DNA from: Oleiagrimonas sp. C23AA
Lineage (GTDB): Bacteria > Pseudomonadota > Gammaproteobacteria > Xanthomonadales > Rhodanobacteraceae
Assembly: GCF_011759385.1 (NCBI RefSeq)
Contig: NZ_JAARLY010000006.1
Coordinates: 1 to 64,000 of the forward strand
Length of the DNA stretch: 64,000 nucleotides
Reading direction: 5' to 3'
The notes under the pieces were generated by a model that saw only the letters and a program-made list of their open reading frames with translations, did no database searches and was not told the origin of the DNA. Positions 24,680-33,870 of the stretch are shown piece after piece; position 1 is the stretch's first letter, and each line of letters starts with the position of its first letter. Made by a program: the position numbers and the translations under genes.

Positions 24680-25144
24680 TCATGTTCTGCCTGTGGGCGT
24701 GTCGCGGCAAGTGCCGTCGGCACCGGACGCCGCGGCCACTGCCTGTGGTCCGCGCGGTGCCGGGCCGGACGCTTCCAGTGCCTGGGCCTCGGCATCGGTG
24801 AACAGTCGCGAGCGGGCGATGAAACGCACGCCCTCGGCCGCCTCCAGCGAGAAGCTGTCGCCACCGCCGTCGACCACATCGATGCCAAGCTGGCTGAAGG
24901 CCACGTAGGCATAGTGCGCGGCGGCGACATAGAACGGGCAGTCTTCGATCACGCCCAGCAACACATCCTGCGCGCCGACACGAAAGTCACTGGCGCGCAG
25001 GCACATCGGCGCGCTGCCTTCACAGCAGCCGCCGGAAAGGTGTAGCAGCAGCGGACCATGTTCGGCGCGCAACTGGCGCAGCAGCGCGCGGGCACGGTCG
25101 CTGAACACGACCCGTGGTGGTGGGATGGGATGCTCGACAGACAC
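24680..25144 (-). CDS. DUF779 protein, partner of acetaldehyde dehydrogenase
   Basis: A 154-residue protein from a GTG at 25144 with GGAG 10-13 bp upstream; no ATG fits the start of the domain. It contains the DUF779 hallmark HLSGGCCEGSAPMCL with paired Cys, then the pattern FYVAAAHYAYVAFSQLGIDV and GGGDSFSLEAAEGVRFIARS. DUF779 genes very often follow an ExaC/AldB-type aldehyde dehydrogenase gene, as here (59-bp gap). The function is unproven; the Cys residues suggest metal binding or a redox role. The C-terminal 25 residues are Gly/Pro/Ala-rich and may be disordered. Confidence 0.82.
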   Translation of the reverse strand: MSVEHPIPPPRVVFSDRARALLRQLRAEHGPLLLHLSGGCCEGSAPMCLRASDFRVGAQDVLLGVIEDCPFYVAAAHYAYVAFSQLGIDVVDGGGDSFSLEAAEGVRFIARSRLFTDAEAQALEASGPAPRGPQAVAAASGADGTCRDTPTGRT

Positions 25145-25203
25145 GGTAGGCAGGCTCCACGCATCCGGCCCACCTGTGGCGGCGGGCCGGATGCCAGGGT
25201 GGA

Positions 25204-26727
25204 TCAGAACAGGCCGGCAGCTTCCGTGCTGTAGCTGACCAGCAGGTTCTTGGTCTGCTGGTAGTGGTCCAGGATCATCTTGTGGGTCTCGCGGCCGAAG
25301 CCGGACAGCTTGTAGCCACCGAAGGCGGCATGCGCCGGATACTGGTGATAGCAGTTGGTCCACACACGACCGGCCTGGATGCCGCGGCCGACGCGGTAGG
25401 TATTGTTGACGTTGCGAGACCACACGCCGGCGCCCAGGCCATAGACGGTGTCGTTGCCGATGGCGATGGCTTCATCCAGATCCTTGAACGAGGTGACCGA
25501 CAGCACCGGGCCGAAGATCTCCTCCTGGAAGATGCGCATGTTGTTGTTGCCGGAAAACACCGTCGGCTGCATGAAGTAGCCGTTCTCCAGCGCGCCACCC
25601 AGGTGCGCACGCGCGCCGCCGGTCAGGCAGTGCGCGCCTTCCTGCTTGCCGACATCGACGTAACCCAGGATCTTTTCGAGCTGGCCGGCCGAGCATTGCG
25701 GGCCCATCTGTGTGGCCGGATCCAGTGGATCACCCACCTTGATTTTCGCCACCCGCGCCACCGCGCGTTCGACAAATTCATCGAAGATCGATTCCTGCAC
25801 CAGCGCACGGGACGGGCAGGTGCACACTTCGCCCTTGTTGAAGGCAAACAGGGCAAATCCTTCCAGCGCCTTGTCCAGGAAGCCGTCGTCCTCGTCCATG
25901 ACGTCGGCGAAGAAGATGTTCGGCGACTTGCCGCCCAGCTCCATGGTCTGCGGGATGATGGTCTCGGCGGCGTACTGCATGATCTGCCGGCCGGTGGTGG
26001 TCTCGCCGGTGAAGGCGATCTTGGCGATGCGCGGACTGCGTGCCAGTGGGCCACCGACCTCCGAGCCGTGGCCGAACACCACGTTGAGCACGCCCGGCGG
26101 CAGGATGTCGCCGGCAAGGTCCATCAGCACCGCCAGGCTCATCGGCGTGTCCGAGGCCGGTTTGATGACCACGCAATTGCCGGCGGCCAGGGCCGGCGCC
26201 ATCTTCCAGGCCGCCATCAGCAGCGGGAAGTTCCAGGGGATGATCTGCCCGACCACGCCCATGGGTTCCTTGAAGTGGTAAGCCACCGTGTCGTGGTCGA
26301 TCTCGCCGATCGAGCCTTCCTCGGCGCGGATGCAGCCGGCAAAGTAGCGAAAGTGATCGGCCGCCAGCGGCACGTCGGCGTTGAGGGTTTCGCGGATCGG
26401 CTTGCCGTTGTCGCGGGTTTCCACGCGGGCCAGCAGCTCAAGGTTTTCCTCGATACGATCGGCGATGCGATGGAGCAGGTGGGCGCGCTGGGCCGGCGAG
26501 GTGCGCGCCCAGCCCTGGCGCGCGGCGTGCGCGGCATCCAGCGCGCGCTCGACATCGCCGGCATCCGAGCGTGCCACCTCGCACAGCGTGCTGGCGTCGA
26601 TGGGGCTCTTGTCGGTGAAATAGCGACCTTTCAGTGGCGCTTTCCATTCGCCACCGATGAAGTTGTCGTAACGGTTCCTGAGTCGGCTCTCGTCGACGTG
26701 GTCCGGATGTTGTGCCTGATTGCCCAT
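25204..26727 (-). CDS. NAD-dependent acetaldehyde dehydrogenase (AldB/ExaC type)
   Basis: A 507-residue aldehyde dehydrogenase that oxidises acetaldehyde to acetate. Motifs are the cofactor segment [20 protein letters not shown], the general base Glu263 in MELGGKSPN, the nucleophile Cys302 in [11 protein letters not shown] (a second Cys two residues on is typical of this subgroup) and [10 protein letters not shown]. Length is standard. It is the first gene of the operon with DUF779 and pnt, divergent from adh. FNR-like sites lie in the 231-bp region between the two. Confidence 0.93.
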   Translation of the reverse strand: MGNQAQHPDHVDESRLRNRYDNFIGGEWKAPLKGRYFTDKSPIDASTLCEVARSDAGDVERALDAAHAARQGWARTSPAQRAHLLHRIADRIEENLELLARVETRDNGKPIRETLNADVPLAADHFRYFAGCIRAEEGSIGEIDHDTVAYHFKEPMGVVGQIIPWNFPLLMAAWKMAPALAAGNCVVIKPASDTPMSLAVLMDLAGDILPPGVLNVVFGHGSEVGGPLARSPRIAKIAFTGETTTGRQIMQYAAETIIPQTMELGGKSPNIFFADVMDEDDGFLDKALEGFALFAFNKGEVCTCPSRALVQESIFDEFVERAVARVAKIKVGDPLDPATQMGPQCSAGQLEKILGYVDVGKQEGAHCLTGGARAHLGGALENGYFMQPTVFSGNNNMRIFQEEIFGPVLSVTSFKDLDEAIAIGNDTVYGLGAGVWSRNVNNTYRVGRGIQAGRVWTNCYHQYPAHAAFGGYKLSGFGRETHKMILDHYQQTKNLLVSYSTEAAGLF

Positions 26728-26805
26728 GACTTCACTCCAGATCTAATGGCAATGGTTATGGCCGTATGGAAGGCCACCGTTATGTTTGGCGCTTGCTGCC
26801 CGTGC

Positions 26806-26847
26806 AGATTGCGCCGCGCCTGGTGGGCCGTCCTTAATCTGCGTCAA
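26806..26847 (-). promoter_or_regulatory. FNR/ANR-like promoter of the ald-pnt operon
   Basis: Read on the minus strand, TTGAC-GCAG-ATTAA (26847-26834) is two bases off the FNR consensus. CAATCT (26811-26806) stands 22 bp further on as a -10. The ald start is 78 bp downstream. Confidence 0.58.
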
Positions 26848-26879
26848 TTTCTGGTCGGTTATCGCCAAAGGTCGAGTTC

Positions 26880-26920
26880 TTAACCCAGATCAATGCATGG
26901 GCCCGTCCCACGCCTAAGCT
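26880..26920 (+). promoter_or_regulatory. FNR/ANR-like promoter of the alcohol dehydrogenase genes
   Basis: TTAAC-CCAG-ATCAA at 26880-26893 has one perfect half site (ATCAA) and one degenerate one. TAAGCT at 26915-26920 follows after 21 bp as a good -10. The adh ATG is 38 bp further on. Confidence 0.6.
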
Positions 26921-26958
26921 TGGCGCCATTCACTGCCATCCGCCTCAGGAGTGCCGTC

Positions 26959-27984
26959 ATGGCCAAGACGATGAAAGCCGCTGTCGTACACCAGTTCGGA
27001 AAGCCGCTGGTCATTGAGCAGGTGCCGATTCCGGAGCCCGGGCCGGGCGAGGTGCTGGTGAAGATCGTCGCCACCGGTGTGTGCCATACCGACCTGCACG
27101 CCGCCGACGGCGACTGGCCGGTCAAGCCGAGCGTGCCGTTCATTCCCGGTCACGAAGGCGCCGGCACCGTGGTCAAGGTCGGCCCTGGCGTCAGCCATGT
27201 GAAGGAAGGCGATGCGGTGGGCATTGCCTGGCTGCACGATGCCTGCGGGCGCTGCGAGTACTGCATCACCGGCTGGGAAACGCTGTGCGAGCAGCAGCAC
27301 GACAGCGGTTACAGCGTCAACGGCAGCTTTGCCGAGTACGCCATCGGCCACGCCGAGTACGTGGCGCGCCTGCCCGATGATGTGGACTTCGCCGCCATCG
27401 CGCCGATCCTCTGCGCCGGTGTGACCACCTACAAGGGCCTGAAGGAAACCGAGGCCAAGCCGGGTGAATGGGTGGCCATCTCCGGCATCGGCGGCCTGGG
27501 GCATGTGGCCGTGCAGTATGCCGTAGCCATGGGACTGCGCGTGGTGGCGCTGGATGTCTCCGACGACAAGCTGGAGCTGGCCAAGTCGCTGGGCGCCGAG
27601 GCGGCCGTCAACGCGCGTGATGCCGATGCCGCCGAGCAGGTGGTGACGCTGACCGGGGGCGGCGCACAGGGCGTGCTGGTGACGGCGGTCTCACCGCCGG
27701 CCTTCGAGCAGGCGCTGCACATGGTGCGTCGCAAGGGCACGGTGGCCATGGTCGGCTTGCCACCGGGCGAGTTTCCGACCCCGATCTTCGACGTGGTGCT
27801 CAAGCGCATTACCCTGCGCGGCTCCATCGTCGGTAGCCGCAAGGATCTTGCCGAGGCGGTGGCCTTCGCCGCGCAGGGCAAGGTCAAGACGCATATCCAC
27901 GAGGCACGGCTGGAGGAGATCAACACCATCTTCGAGCAGCTCAAGGCCGGCAAGGTGGATGGGCGCATGGTGGTGCGCTTCTAA
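26959..27984 (+). CDS. adhP: Zinc-dependent alcohol dehydrogenase (AdhP type)
   Basis: A 341-residue medium-chain dehydrogenase interconverting ethanol and acetaldehyde with NAD(H). The start is ATG 26959 (CAGGAG about 10 bp before). Catalytic zinc ligands are Cys42 in [16 protein letters not shown], and His65-Glu66 in IPGHEGAG. The structural zinc site is Cys96-Cys99-Cys102-Cys110 ([15 protein letters not shown]). The NAD fold motif is [13 protein letters not shown]. The sequence follows E. coli AdhP closely. With the divergent aldehyde dehydrogenase it forms an ethanol/acetaldehyde/acetate route under likely low-oxygen control. Confidence 0.93.
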   Translation: MAKTMKAAVVHQFGKPLVIEQVPIPEPGPGEVLVKIVATGVCHTDLHAADGDWPVKPSVPFIPGHEGAGTVVKVGPGVSHVKEGDAVGIAWLHDACGRCEYCITGWETLCEQQHDSGYSVNGSFAEYAIGHAEYVARLPDDVDFAAIAPILCAGVTTYKGLKETEAKPGEWVAISGIGGLGHVAVQYAVAMGLRVVALDVSDDKLELAKSLGAEAAVNARDADAAEQVVTLTGGGAQGVLVTAVSPPAFEQALHMVRRKGTVAMVGLPPGEFPTPIFDVVLKRITLRGSIVGSRKDLAEAVAFAAQGKVKTHIHEARLEEINTIFEQLKAGKVDGRMVVRF

Positions 27985-27991
27985 GGCGGTC

Positions 27992-29005
27992 ATGGTGACG
28001 GCGCAACCGGTCCAGACTATGCGCGCCATGGTGTTCCGTCGCGCGGGACAACCGTTGCATTACGATGAGCAGCGCGCCACGACCATGCCCGGCCCGGGGC
28101 AGGTGCGCCTTCGTGTGCATGCCTGTGGGGTTTGCCGTACCGATCTGCATGTGCTCGACGGCGAACTGACACAGCCAAAGCCGGCGCTGATTCCCGGCCA
28201 CGAGATCGTCGGCCGGGTCGATGCCGTTGGCGAAGGCGTGACGGCGTTTTCAATCGATGATCGGGTTGGCGTGCCGTGGCTGGCCTGGACCTGCGGCGAG
28301 TGCGCATACTGCCGCAGCGGTCGCGAGAATCTGTGTCCCGAGGCATGCTTTACCGGCTATCAGGTCGATGGCGGTTATGCCGAATACGCGGTGGCCGACG
28401 CCCGTTTCTGTTTCGCCATCCCCGAGGTGTTTTCCGATGTCGAGGCCGCGCCGCTGCTGTGCGCCGGCCTGATCGGTTATCGCGCGCTGCGCATGGCCGG
28501 GGAGGCTAACCGGCTGGGGCTGTATGGTTTTGGCGCCGCCGCGCATATTGCCATCCAGGTGGCGCGACATCGCAAGCAGGCGGTGTATGCCTTCACCCGG
28601 CCCGGTGACAGGCAGGGCCAGGCGTTCGCGCGCTCGCTGGGCGCCGAATGGGCCGGCAGCTCGATGGATACGCCACCCCAGCCGCTGGATGCGGCGATCC
28701 TCTTCGCGCCCGTGGGCGAGCTGGTGCCGGCCGCGCTGAAAGCCACCGCGCCGGGTGGCACGGTGGTCTGCGCCGGCATTCACATGAGTGACATTCCCTC
28801 GTTCCCCTACCGTCTTTTGTGGCAGGAGCGTGCCGTGCGCTCGGTGGCCAACCTGACCCGGCGCGACGGCGAGGAGTTTTTTGCCGTCGCCGCGCAGATT
28901 CCGGTGCGCACCACCACTACCGTATTCGCCCTGGAGCAAGCCAACGAAGCATTGCAGCGCCTGCGCGACGGGCGCATCGAGGGCGCCGCCGTGCTGACGC
29001 CCTGA
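27992..29005 (+). CDS. Second zinc-binding alcohol dehydrogenase
   Basis: A 337-residue MDR-family alcohol dehydrogenase starting 7 bp after adhP, so co-transcribed. It keeps the zinc ligands Cys48 (CGVCRTDLHVLDGEL), the GHE motif (IPGHEIVG) and the structural-zinc cluster CGECAYCRSGRENLC. The cofactor motif is YGFGAAAHIAIQVAR. It shares only moderate similarity with its neighbour. Proteins of this branch are annotated as zinc-binding alcohol dehydrogenases of unclear substrate. It ends 15 bp before the convergent halogenase-like gene. Confidence 0.87.
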   Translation: MVTAQPVQTMRAMVFRRAGQPLHYDEQRATTMPGPGQVRLRVHACGVCRTDLHVLDGELTQPKPALIPGHEIVGRVDAVGEGVTAFSIDDRVGVPWLAWTCGECAYCRSGRENLCPEACFTGYQVDGGYAEYAVADARFCFAIPEVFSDVEAAPLLCAGLIGYRALRMAGEANRLGLYGFGAAAHIAIQVARHRKQAVYAFTRPGDRQGQAFARSLGAEWAGSSMDTPPQPLDAAILFAPVGELVPAALKATAPGGTVVCAGIHMSDIPSFPYRLLWQERAVRSVANLTRRDGEEFFAVAAQIPVRTTTTVFALEQANEALQRLRDGRIEGAAVLTP

Positions 29006-29020
29006 GCGCTTGCCTCTCTA

Positions 29021-30532
29021 TCAGGTATCTGCTGACTTCATCGGGCAGTAGCTGCGGATGTAGTCCATGTGCCGGGGCAGACGCGCCACGGTGTGTTCGA
29101 CATGGCTGCGAATGCTCTCCAGGAACTGCTTGAGTTCGACATCGCCCATCAGGTCCGGCGAAGGGTGGTGCTGCGCGGGCGTGATGCCCTGACCCAGCAT
29201 GACCTGGGTCCAGGAGTTCTCGGTGAACAGCTCGTTGGGGATGCGGAACACGCGGCCGGTGGCCTTGAACAGTTCGATGCGGTGGCGCAGCGAATCGGGC
29301 ACGTCCATTTCGGCGCAATGGCGCCAGAACGGCGTGTCGCGTCGATCGGTGACGTGGTAGTGCAGGATCACGAAATCGCGGATGTGCTCGATTTCGGACG
29401 CGACCTGGGCGTTGTATTCATCGATATCGACCTGACCGATCACATGCGGAAACGATTGCAGCAAGCGCGTGATGCCGCGCTGGATCAGGTGGATATTGGT
29501 CGACTCCAGCGGTTCCAGGAAACCGCTGGAAAGCCCCAGCGCGATGCAGTTGCGCTCCCAGGCCTTCTTGCGCTGGCCGGGGGTGAAGCGGATCAGGCGT
29601 GGCTCGTTGCGCGGCGCGCCTTCGATGCTGTCCATCAGCGCCTGGCGGGCGGAAGCTTCGTCCATATGGCGGCTGGAAAACACGATGCCGTTGCCGACGC
29701 GGTGTTGCAGCGGAATGCGCCACTGCCAGCCGGCCTCGCCGGCGATCGATCGGGTATAGGGAATGGCATCGCGCTGGCTTTCGGTCTGCACCGCCAGCGC
29801 GCTGTCGGCTAGCAGCCACTGCGACCAGTCGTCATAGCCCACGCCCAGGGTCTGGCCGATGAGCAGGGCGCGAAAGCCGGTGCAGTCGATGAACAGGTCG
29901 CCCTCGATGCGCTGGCCATCGTCCATCACCAGCGCGGCGATGTCGCCGTTGTCGGCCATCGCCACCTCGCCGATGCGCCCTTCGACGCGCTTGATGCCAA
30001 AGCCCTCGGCGTACTGGCGCAGGAAGCGCGCGTAAAGGCCCGAATCCAGATGGAAGGCGTAGTTGATGCCGCCGCGCGGCAGGTGCGCGAACTTGCCTTC
30101 CTGCGCCGCGCGAAGTTCCAGGCAGTAATCGCCATAGTCGCCGGCCAGGCCGCGCTCGCGTCCTTTCAGCCAGAAGTGCTGGAAGCCGGCGGTCCAGTGG
30201 TCCTTGCCGGTGCTGCCGAACGAGTGGATGTAGTCGCGCCCGACATCGCGCCAATTCTCAAAGGCGATGCCCAGCTTGATGGTGGCATGCGTGGCGGCCA
30301 TGAACGCCTGCTCGTTGATGTCCAGCAGCCGGTGGAAGGTGACCAGGGTGGGAATGGTGGCCTCGCCGACACCGACGGTGCCAATGGCGTCGGACTCGAC
30401 CAGGGTGATGTCCAGCACCTTGCCCAGGGTGCGCGAGAGCGCGGCGGCGGCCATCCAGCCGGCGGTACCGCCGCCGGCGATGACCACACGGCGGACGGGC
30501 GAACGGGGCGTGTCGTGATGGGCTTGGCTCAT
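29021..30532 (-). CDS. Flavin-dependent (tryptophan) halogenase-like protein 1
   Basis: A 503-residue FAD-dependent halogenase-family protein. The FAD motif is VVIAGGGTAGWMAAAAL, followed by VGEATIPTLVTFHRLL. The catalytic Lys of the family (Lys79 in PrnA) corresponds to Lys86 in THATIKLGIAFENW. The GWxWxIP signature is present in AGWQWRIPLQHRVGNG, and SSGFLEPLESTNIHLIQ carries the second active-site region. Homologues in Xanthomonas and Brevundimonas TonB-receptor loci can brominate indole in vitro, but the natural substrate is not known. It is the last gene of a minus-strand unit with a cupin and SapC gene. Confidence 0.88.
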   Translation of the reverse strand: MSQAHHDTPRSPVRRVVIAGGGTAGWMAAAALSRTLGKVLDITLVESDAIGTVGVGEATIPTLVTFHRLLDINEQAFMAATHATIKLGIAFENWRDVGRDYIHSFGSTGKDHWTAGFQHFWLKGRERGLAGDYGDYCLELRAAQEGKFAHLPRGGINYAFHLDSGLYARFLRQYAEGFGIKRVEGRIGEVAMADNGDIAALVMDDGQRIEGDLFIDCTGFRALLIGQTLGVGYDDWSQWLLADSALAVQTESQRDAIPYTRSIAGEAGWQWRIPLQHRVGNGIVFSSRHMDEASARQALMDSIEGAPRNEPRLIRFTPGQRKKAWERNCIALGLSSGFLEPLESTNIHLIQRGITRLLQSFPHVIGQVDIDEYNAQVASEIEHIRDFVILHYHVTDRRDTPFWRHCAEMDVPDSLRHRIELFKATGRVFRIPNELFTENSWTQVMLGQGITPAQHHPSPDLMGDVELKQFLESIRSHVEHTVARLPRHMDYIRSYCPMKSADT

Positions 30533-30545
30533 GGCGTGGCGTCGG

Positions 30546-31553
30546 TCAGCGGTTCAGGCGTTGCAGCAGGTGCGCGCGCAACTCACGCGCGGTGGTTTCG
30601 TCGATGGGTGCCAGCACGCGCCGGGCACTTTCCGGAATGTGCCCGGCGGTGGCGTCATCGGGCTCAAACACGTAGTGGCGGAATGTCTCCTGCCAGGTGC
30701 GGCGCTGCTCGGGCGGCAGGTCGCGGATGCTCATCAGCGCCAGCATCAGCGCGTTCATTGGCGTGTCCATGTAGCCGGGCACGCGGCGCCACCAGAAATT
30801 GACCAGCACGTTGAATGCCTCAAGCGCTTCGACGTGATGCCACCACATGCTGGGAATCATCAGCGCATCGCCGGCCTCCAGTTCGGCCACCTGGGCCTGC
30901 TCCAGGGCTTTCGCAAAGCGCGGGAAGCGTTCGAAATCGGGCTGGTGAAAGTCGACCAGGCTGATGGCCTGGCCGGCCGGTGTGAAATCGAGCGGGCCGA
31001 TGTAGAGGTTGGCCAGTTGGTCTGGTGGAAACAACGTAAAGCGGCGACGGCCGGCGACCACGCACGCCAGGTTGTCGGGCAGATCCTGATGGGCGGCGAT
31101 CCGCGAGCGATTGCCGATCCAGATGCTGGCCAGCTTCTGCTGCATGGCTTCCAGGTTGATCGGGTTGTCCTGGCGAAAGCCGGGCAGATAGGTGTCCAGC
31201 GTGGTCGAGCCGACATAGATCGCCGGCGGCGCCTCGGTATCGGCGGCTTTCAGCAGGGTATCGAGCACCGCGGCCAGCGGCGCCTTCTGGCGCTGGAAAT
31301 TGAAGCCGCTCAGGTCCTGGTTGTAGAAGAAGCGCCCGCCGCTTTCAGGCGGCGCGACCATCGCCACCACCGGTGCCTTGCGATCGAAGCGGTTGAGGTA
31401 GGCCACGCCGTCGGCAGGTGAGCAGCGTGCCGCCTGCACCATTGGCCAGTCGGCAACCAGCCCGCGCAACAAGAGTGGCTGCGTGCTGTGCAGTACCTCG
31501 TCGGGCAGGGCCATCGGGTCCAGCCCGTGGCGCTCGGCGACCGCCTCAGGCAT
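30546..31553 (-). CDS. Cupin-like (JmjC-fold) protein
   Basis: A 335-residue protein whose core fits the JmjC/cupin-8 fold: RSRIAAHQDLPDNLACVVAG offers the His-x-Asp metal pair, and GDALMIPSMWWHHVEAL the distal His. Such Fe(II)/2-oxoglutarate-type proteins act as hydroxylases. Its ATG lies inside the end of the SapC gene (8-bp overlap, ATGCCTGA), and the halogenase gene starts 13 bp after its stop, so the order SapC-cupin-halogenase is translationally coupled. The association with TonB receptors is common in Xanthomonadales and Caulobacterales; the biochemical role is unknown. Confidence 0.82.
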   Translation of the reverse strand: MPEAVAERHGLDPMALPDEVLHSTQPLLLRGLVADWPMVQAARCSPADGVAYLNRFDRKAPVVAMVAPPESGGRFFYNQDLSGFNFQRQKAPLAAVLDTLLKAADTEAPPAIYVGSTTLDTYLPGFRQDNPINLEAMQQKLASIWIGNRSRIAAHQDLPDNLACVVAGRRRFTLFPPDQLANLYIGPLDFTPAGQAISLVDFHQPDFERFPRFAKALEQAQVAELEAGDALMIPSMWWHHVEALEAFNVLVNFWWRRVPGYMDTPMNALMLALMSIRDLPPEQRRTWQETFRHYVFEPDDATAGHIPESARRVLAPIDETTARELRAHLLQRLNR

Positions 31554-32253
31554 GGCCGGCGCTCCGTTGCTGCTGGCGCTCGATCAGGTCGCGAAGATGC
31601 GACAGCGATGCCAGCGCCATGTAGATCGGCTGCAGATGACCGGCGGCATGCAGCTTGGCCAGCGCCGCGCCGTCCAGTGCCTGCAGGCGTTCCTCGTGAA
31701 TGGTGTAGAAGCCGGCCAGGCGGTGCGGTTGCTCACCGCCCAGCTCCACGTCCAGAACGAACGATTCCAGCAGGTCGTGTTCGAGCAAGGTGTCCACAAA
31801 GGCAGGCGTTTCCTCAAGCCCTTCGTGCAGTGCCAGCAAAATGGAGCTGGCCTGGTCCAGGTACTGGCTGGTGCCGCCGTGTTCGAGAAACAGTGCCTGC
31901 CCGTCGCTGGCGCCCACACGCGGGTGGTCCAGGTCGATGTGCACCATCGGCTGGCCGTCGCTCATGCCGATCATGAACGGCTGGCGCTGCACGGCCAGCG
32001 GCACATAGGGCGCATCCCAGCGCGAGTCATCCAGGAACAGATTCTGTCCGGCCTCAAGGCCGAACAGCGCCACCGGTTGGAAGCGACCCTGGGCGTCCTT
32101 CTGGAACACGATCGGGTAGTAGGCCTGGACGTTGCGGAACTCGCCCGGGAATGTCAGTGCCGACATCGCGTCGTCGCCGTAGGCGGCGCCGTAGCCGGTG
32201 GCCACGCGCAGGTCGCGATGGTCGATATTGTTGAGCAGGACAGGTCGGGTCAT
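31546..32253 (-). CDS. SapC family protein
   Basis: A 235-residue protein from ATG 32253 (MTRPVLLNNIDHRDLRV). The pattern DDAMSALTFPGEFRNVQAYY, then PIVFQKD and LALFGLEAGQNLFL-like text (VALFGLEAGQNLFLDDSRWD), and WDAPYVPLAVQRQPFMIG is typical of SapC-family proteins, named after a Campylobacter S-layer locus. It has no signal peptide and no clear catalytic motif. In Xanthomonadales these genes accompany TonB receptors and halogenase-like proteins in carbohydrate uptake loci. It lies 20 bp after the upstream halogenase-like gene. Confidence 0.85.
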   Translation of the reverse strand: MTRPVLLNNIDHRDLRVATGYGAAYGDDAMSALTFPGEFRNVQAYYPIVFQKDAQGRFQPVALFGLEAGQNLFLDDSRWDAPYVPLAVQRQPFMIGMSDGQPMVHIDLDHPRVGASDGQALFLEHGGTSQYLDQASSILLALHEGLEETPAFVDTLLEHDLLESFVLDVELGGEQPHRLAGFYTIHEERLQALDGAALAKLHAAGHLQPIYMALASLSHLRDLIERQQQRSAGHA

Positions 32254-32273
32254 GGTCAGTGCCTTGGTGAGCG

Positions 32274-33824
32274 TCAGATCCGCGGCAGGCCGTGTGCTTG
32301 GATGTGCGCAATCAGTTGGCGATGCGAGGGCAGCGCCGCCCGCATGCGGCGCGCCAGCTCGGCGGCCTGGCGGAAGTGGTCGGCGGCTTGGCCGGCCGCG
32401 ATGGCGGCAGGGGCGGCGCGAAGCTCTGGTCGCCAATCCATACCGTACAGGATGTAGTGATAGCTGGCCGAGGGAAACACTTCCTCGGCACGCACCAGAT
32501 CGCGGCGCGATGGTGTGTGATGGCGCCACAGCGCCAGCCATTCGCGCAGGCGCTCCGTGCTGGTGGCCGGATCGCGATGCGCGCGCCAGTAATCGCTGTC
32601 CTCGCGCTGCGACAGCACGTAATGCAATTTCAGGAAGTCGGCCACGCGCTGCCAGCGGTAGTCAAAGCCCTCGTTGTAGCGACGCGCGACGTGGTCCATA
32701 TCCTCGCGCGTCGCCGGCAGCTGCTCGGCCAGCTCCGCGGCGCCCAGTTCGACCAGCACCAGCGACGAGGCTTCCAGCGGCTCGACAAAGCCCGAGGCCA
32801 TGCCGATGGCCACGCAGTTGCGGTGCCAGGGCTGGCGACGATAGCCGGGCGCGAAGGCGATGCGTGCCGGCTCGCTCAGCGCCGCGGTGTCGGTCGGGCC
32901 GCTGGCGGCAATGTGGCCCAGCAGGGTGGCGTGCGCCTGATCGTCGCTGCAGTGCGCACTGGCGTAGACGTAGCCCACGCCCCGGCGCGCGGAAAGCCCA
33001 ATGTCCCAGGTCCAGCCATGCGGCTGGGCGGTGGCGATGGTCTGGCAGGCGATGGGCGTGTCCGGCGCCGGGTAGGGCACCTGCACGGCCAGCGCACGGT
33101 CGTTGAACAGCACCGGAGAAAGATCCACTTTGCCAATGCCAAAGTGCTGTTCCAGCAGCAGCGCGCGGGCGCCGCTGCAGTCGATGAAAAGGTCGCCTTC
33201 CACGGCGCCAAGCTCGCGGGTCTGCAGCGAGGCGATGTCACCGTTTTCATGGCTGTTGATGGCGTTGACGTGCGCGCTAAGGTGGCGCACGCCCAGATGC
33301 TGCACGCAGTGCTGGCGCAGAAACTGGCCGAATTTGGCCGCATCCAGGTGATAGGCGTAATTGGCGACGGCGGCGAATTCCGGGGTGGCCGGCTGCTTGG
33401 GCGCGCGATTGGCCGCGCACAGATGGGGCTGGAAGCTGACCTGCTCGGCGTAGGGCGTGTCGGCGCCCGCCGCCAGCCAGCCGGCGACCAGGTCGGTTTC
33501 CAGAAAGCCGTTGGGCAGGGTGAATGGATGCATGTAGGCATCGCGCTGCTGGCGTCCGATCCAGCCGTTGAACTGTGAGCCCTGCTTGAAGGTGGCATCG
33601 CAGGCGCGGATGAAGTCGCTCTCGCCCACGCCAATACGCCGCAGTGTTTCGCGCATGCTGGGCCAGGTGCCCTCGCCGACGCCGACGGTGGCCACCTGCG
33701 GCGACTCGATCACGGTCACCTCGATGGCCGGGTCGTGGGCGTGGGTGGCGGCCAGCACGGCCGCGGTCAGCCAGCCGGCCGATCCGCCGCCGACCACCAC
33801 AAGCTTGCGTACCTGTGCGTGCAC
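32274..33824 (-). CDS. Flavin-dependent (tryptophan) halogenase-like protein 2
   Basis: A 516-residue halogenase-family protein, best started at GTG 33824 (HAQVRKLVVVGGGSAGWLTA). FAD motif and VGVGEGTWPSMRETLRRIG are present, and the catalytic-Lys equivalent is Lys80 in DATFKQGSQFNGW. The second signature is altered: HGWTWDIGLSARRGVGYVY in place of GWxWxIP. FVEPLEASSLVLVELG matches the family. It belongs to a more distant branch than the two other copies here (29021 and 46782). It follows the TonB receptor gene after a terminator hairpin and precedes SapC. Confidence 0.85.
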   Translation of the reverse strand: MHAQVRKLVVVGGGSAGWLTAAVLAATHAHDPAIEVTVIESPQVATVGVGEGTWPSMRETLRRIGVGESDFIRACDATFKQGSQFNGWIGRQQRDAYMHPFTLPNGFLETDLVAGWLAAGADTPYAEQVSFQPHLCAANRAPKQPATPEFAAVANYAYHLDAAKFGQFLRQHCVQHLGVRHLSAHVNAINSHENGDIASLQTRELGAVEGDLFIDCSGARALLLEQHFGIGKVDLSPVLFNDRALAVQVPYPAPDTPIACQTIATAQPHGWTWDIGLSARRGVGYVYASAHCSDDQAHATLLGHIAASGPTDTAALSEPARIAFAPGYRRQPWHRNCVAIGMASGFVEPLEASSLVLVELGAAELAEQLPATREDMDHVARRYNEGFDYRWQRVADFLKLHYVLSQREDSDYWRAHRDPATSTERLREWLALWRHHTPSRRDLVRAEEVFPSASYHYILYGMDWRPELRAAPAAIAAGQAADHFRQAAELARRMRAALPSHRQLIAHIQAHGLPRI

Positions 33825-33870
33825 TTGGTTTCCGATCCCCACCGTACCGCGCCTTGCCAACCATAAGGAA

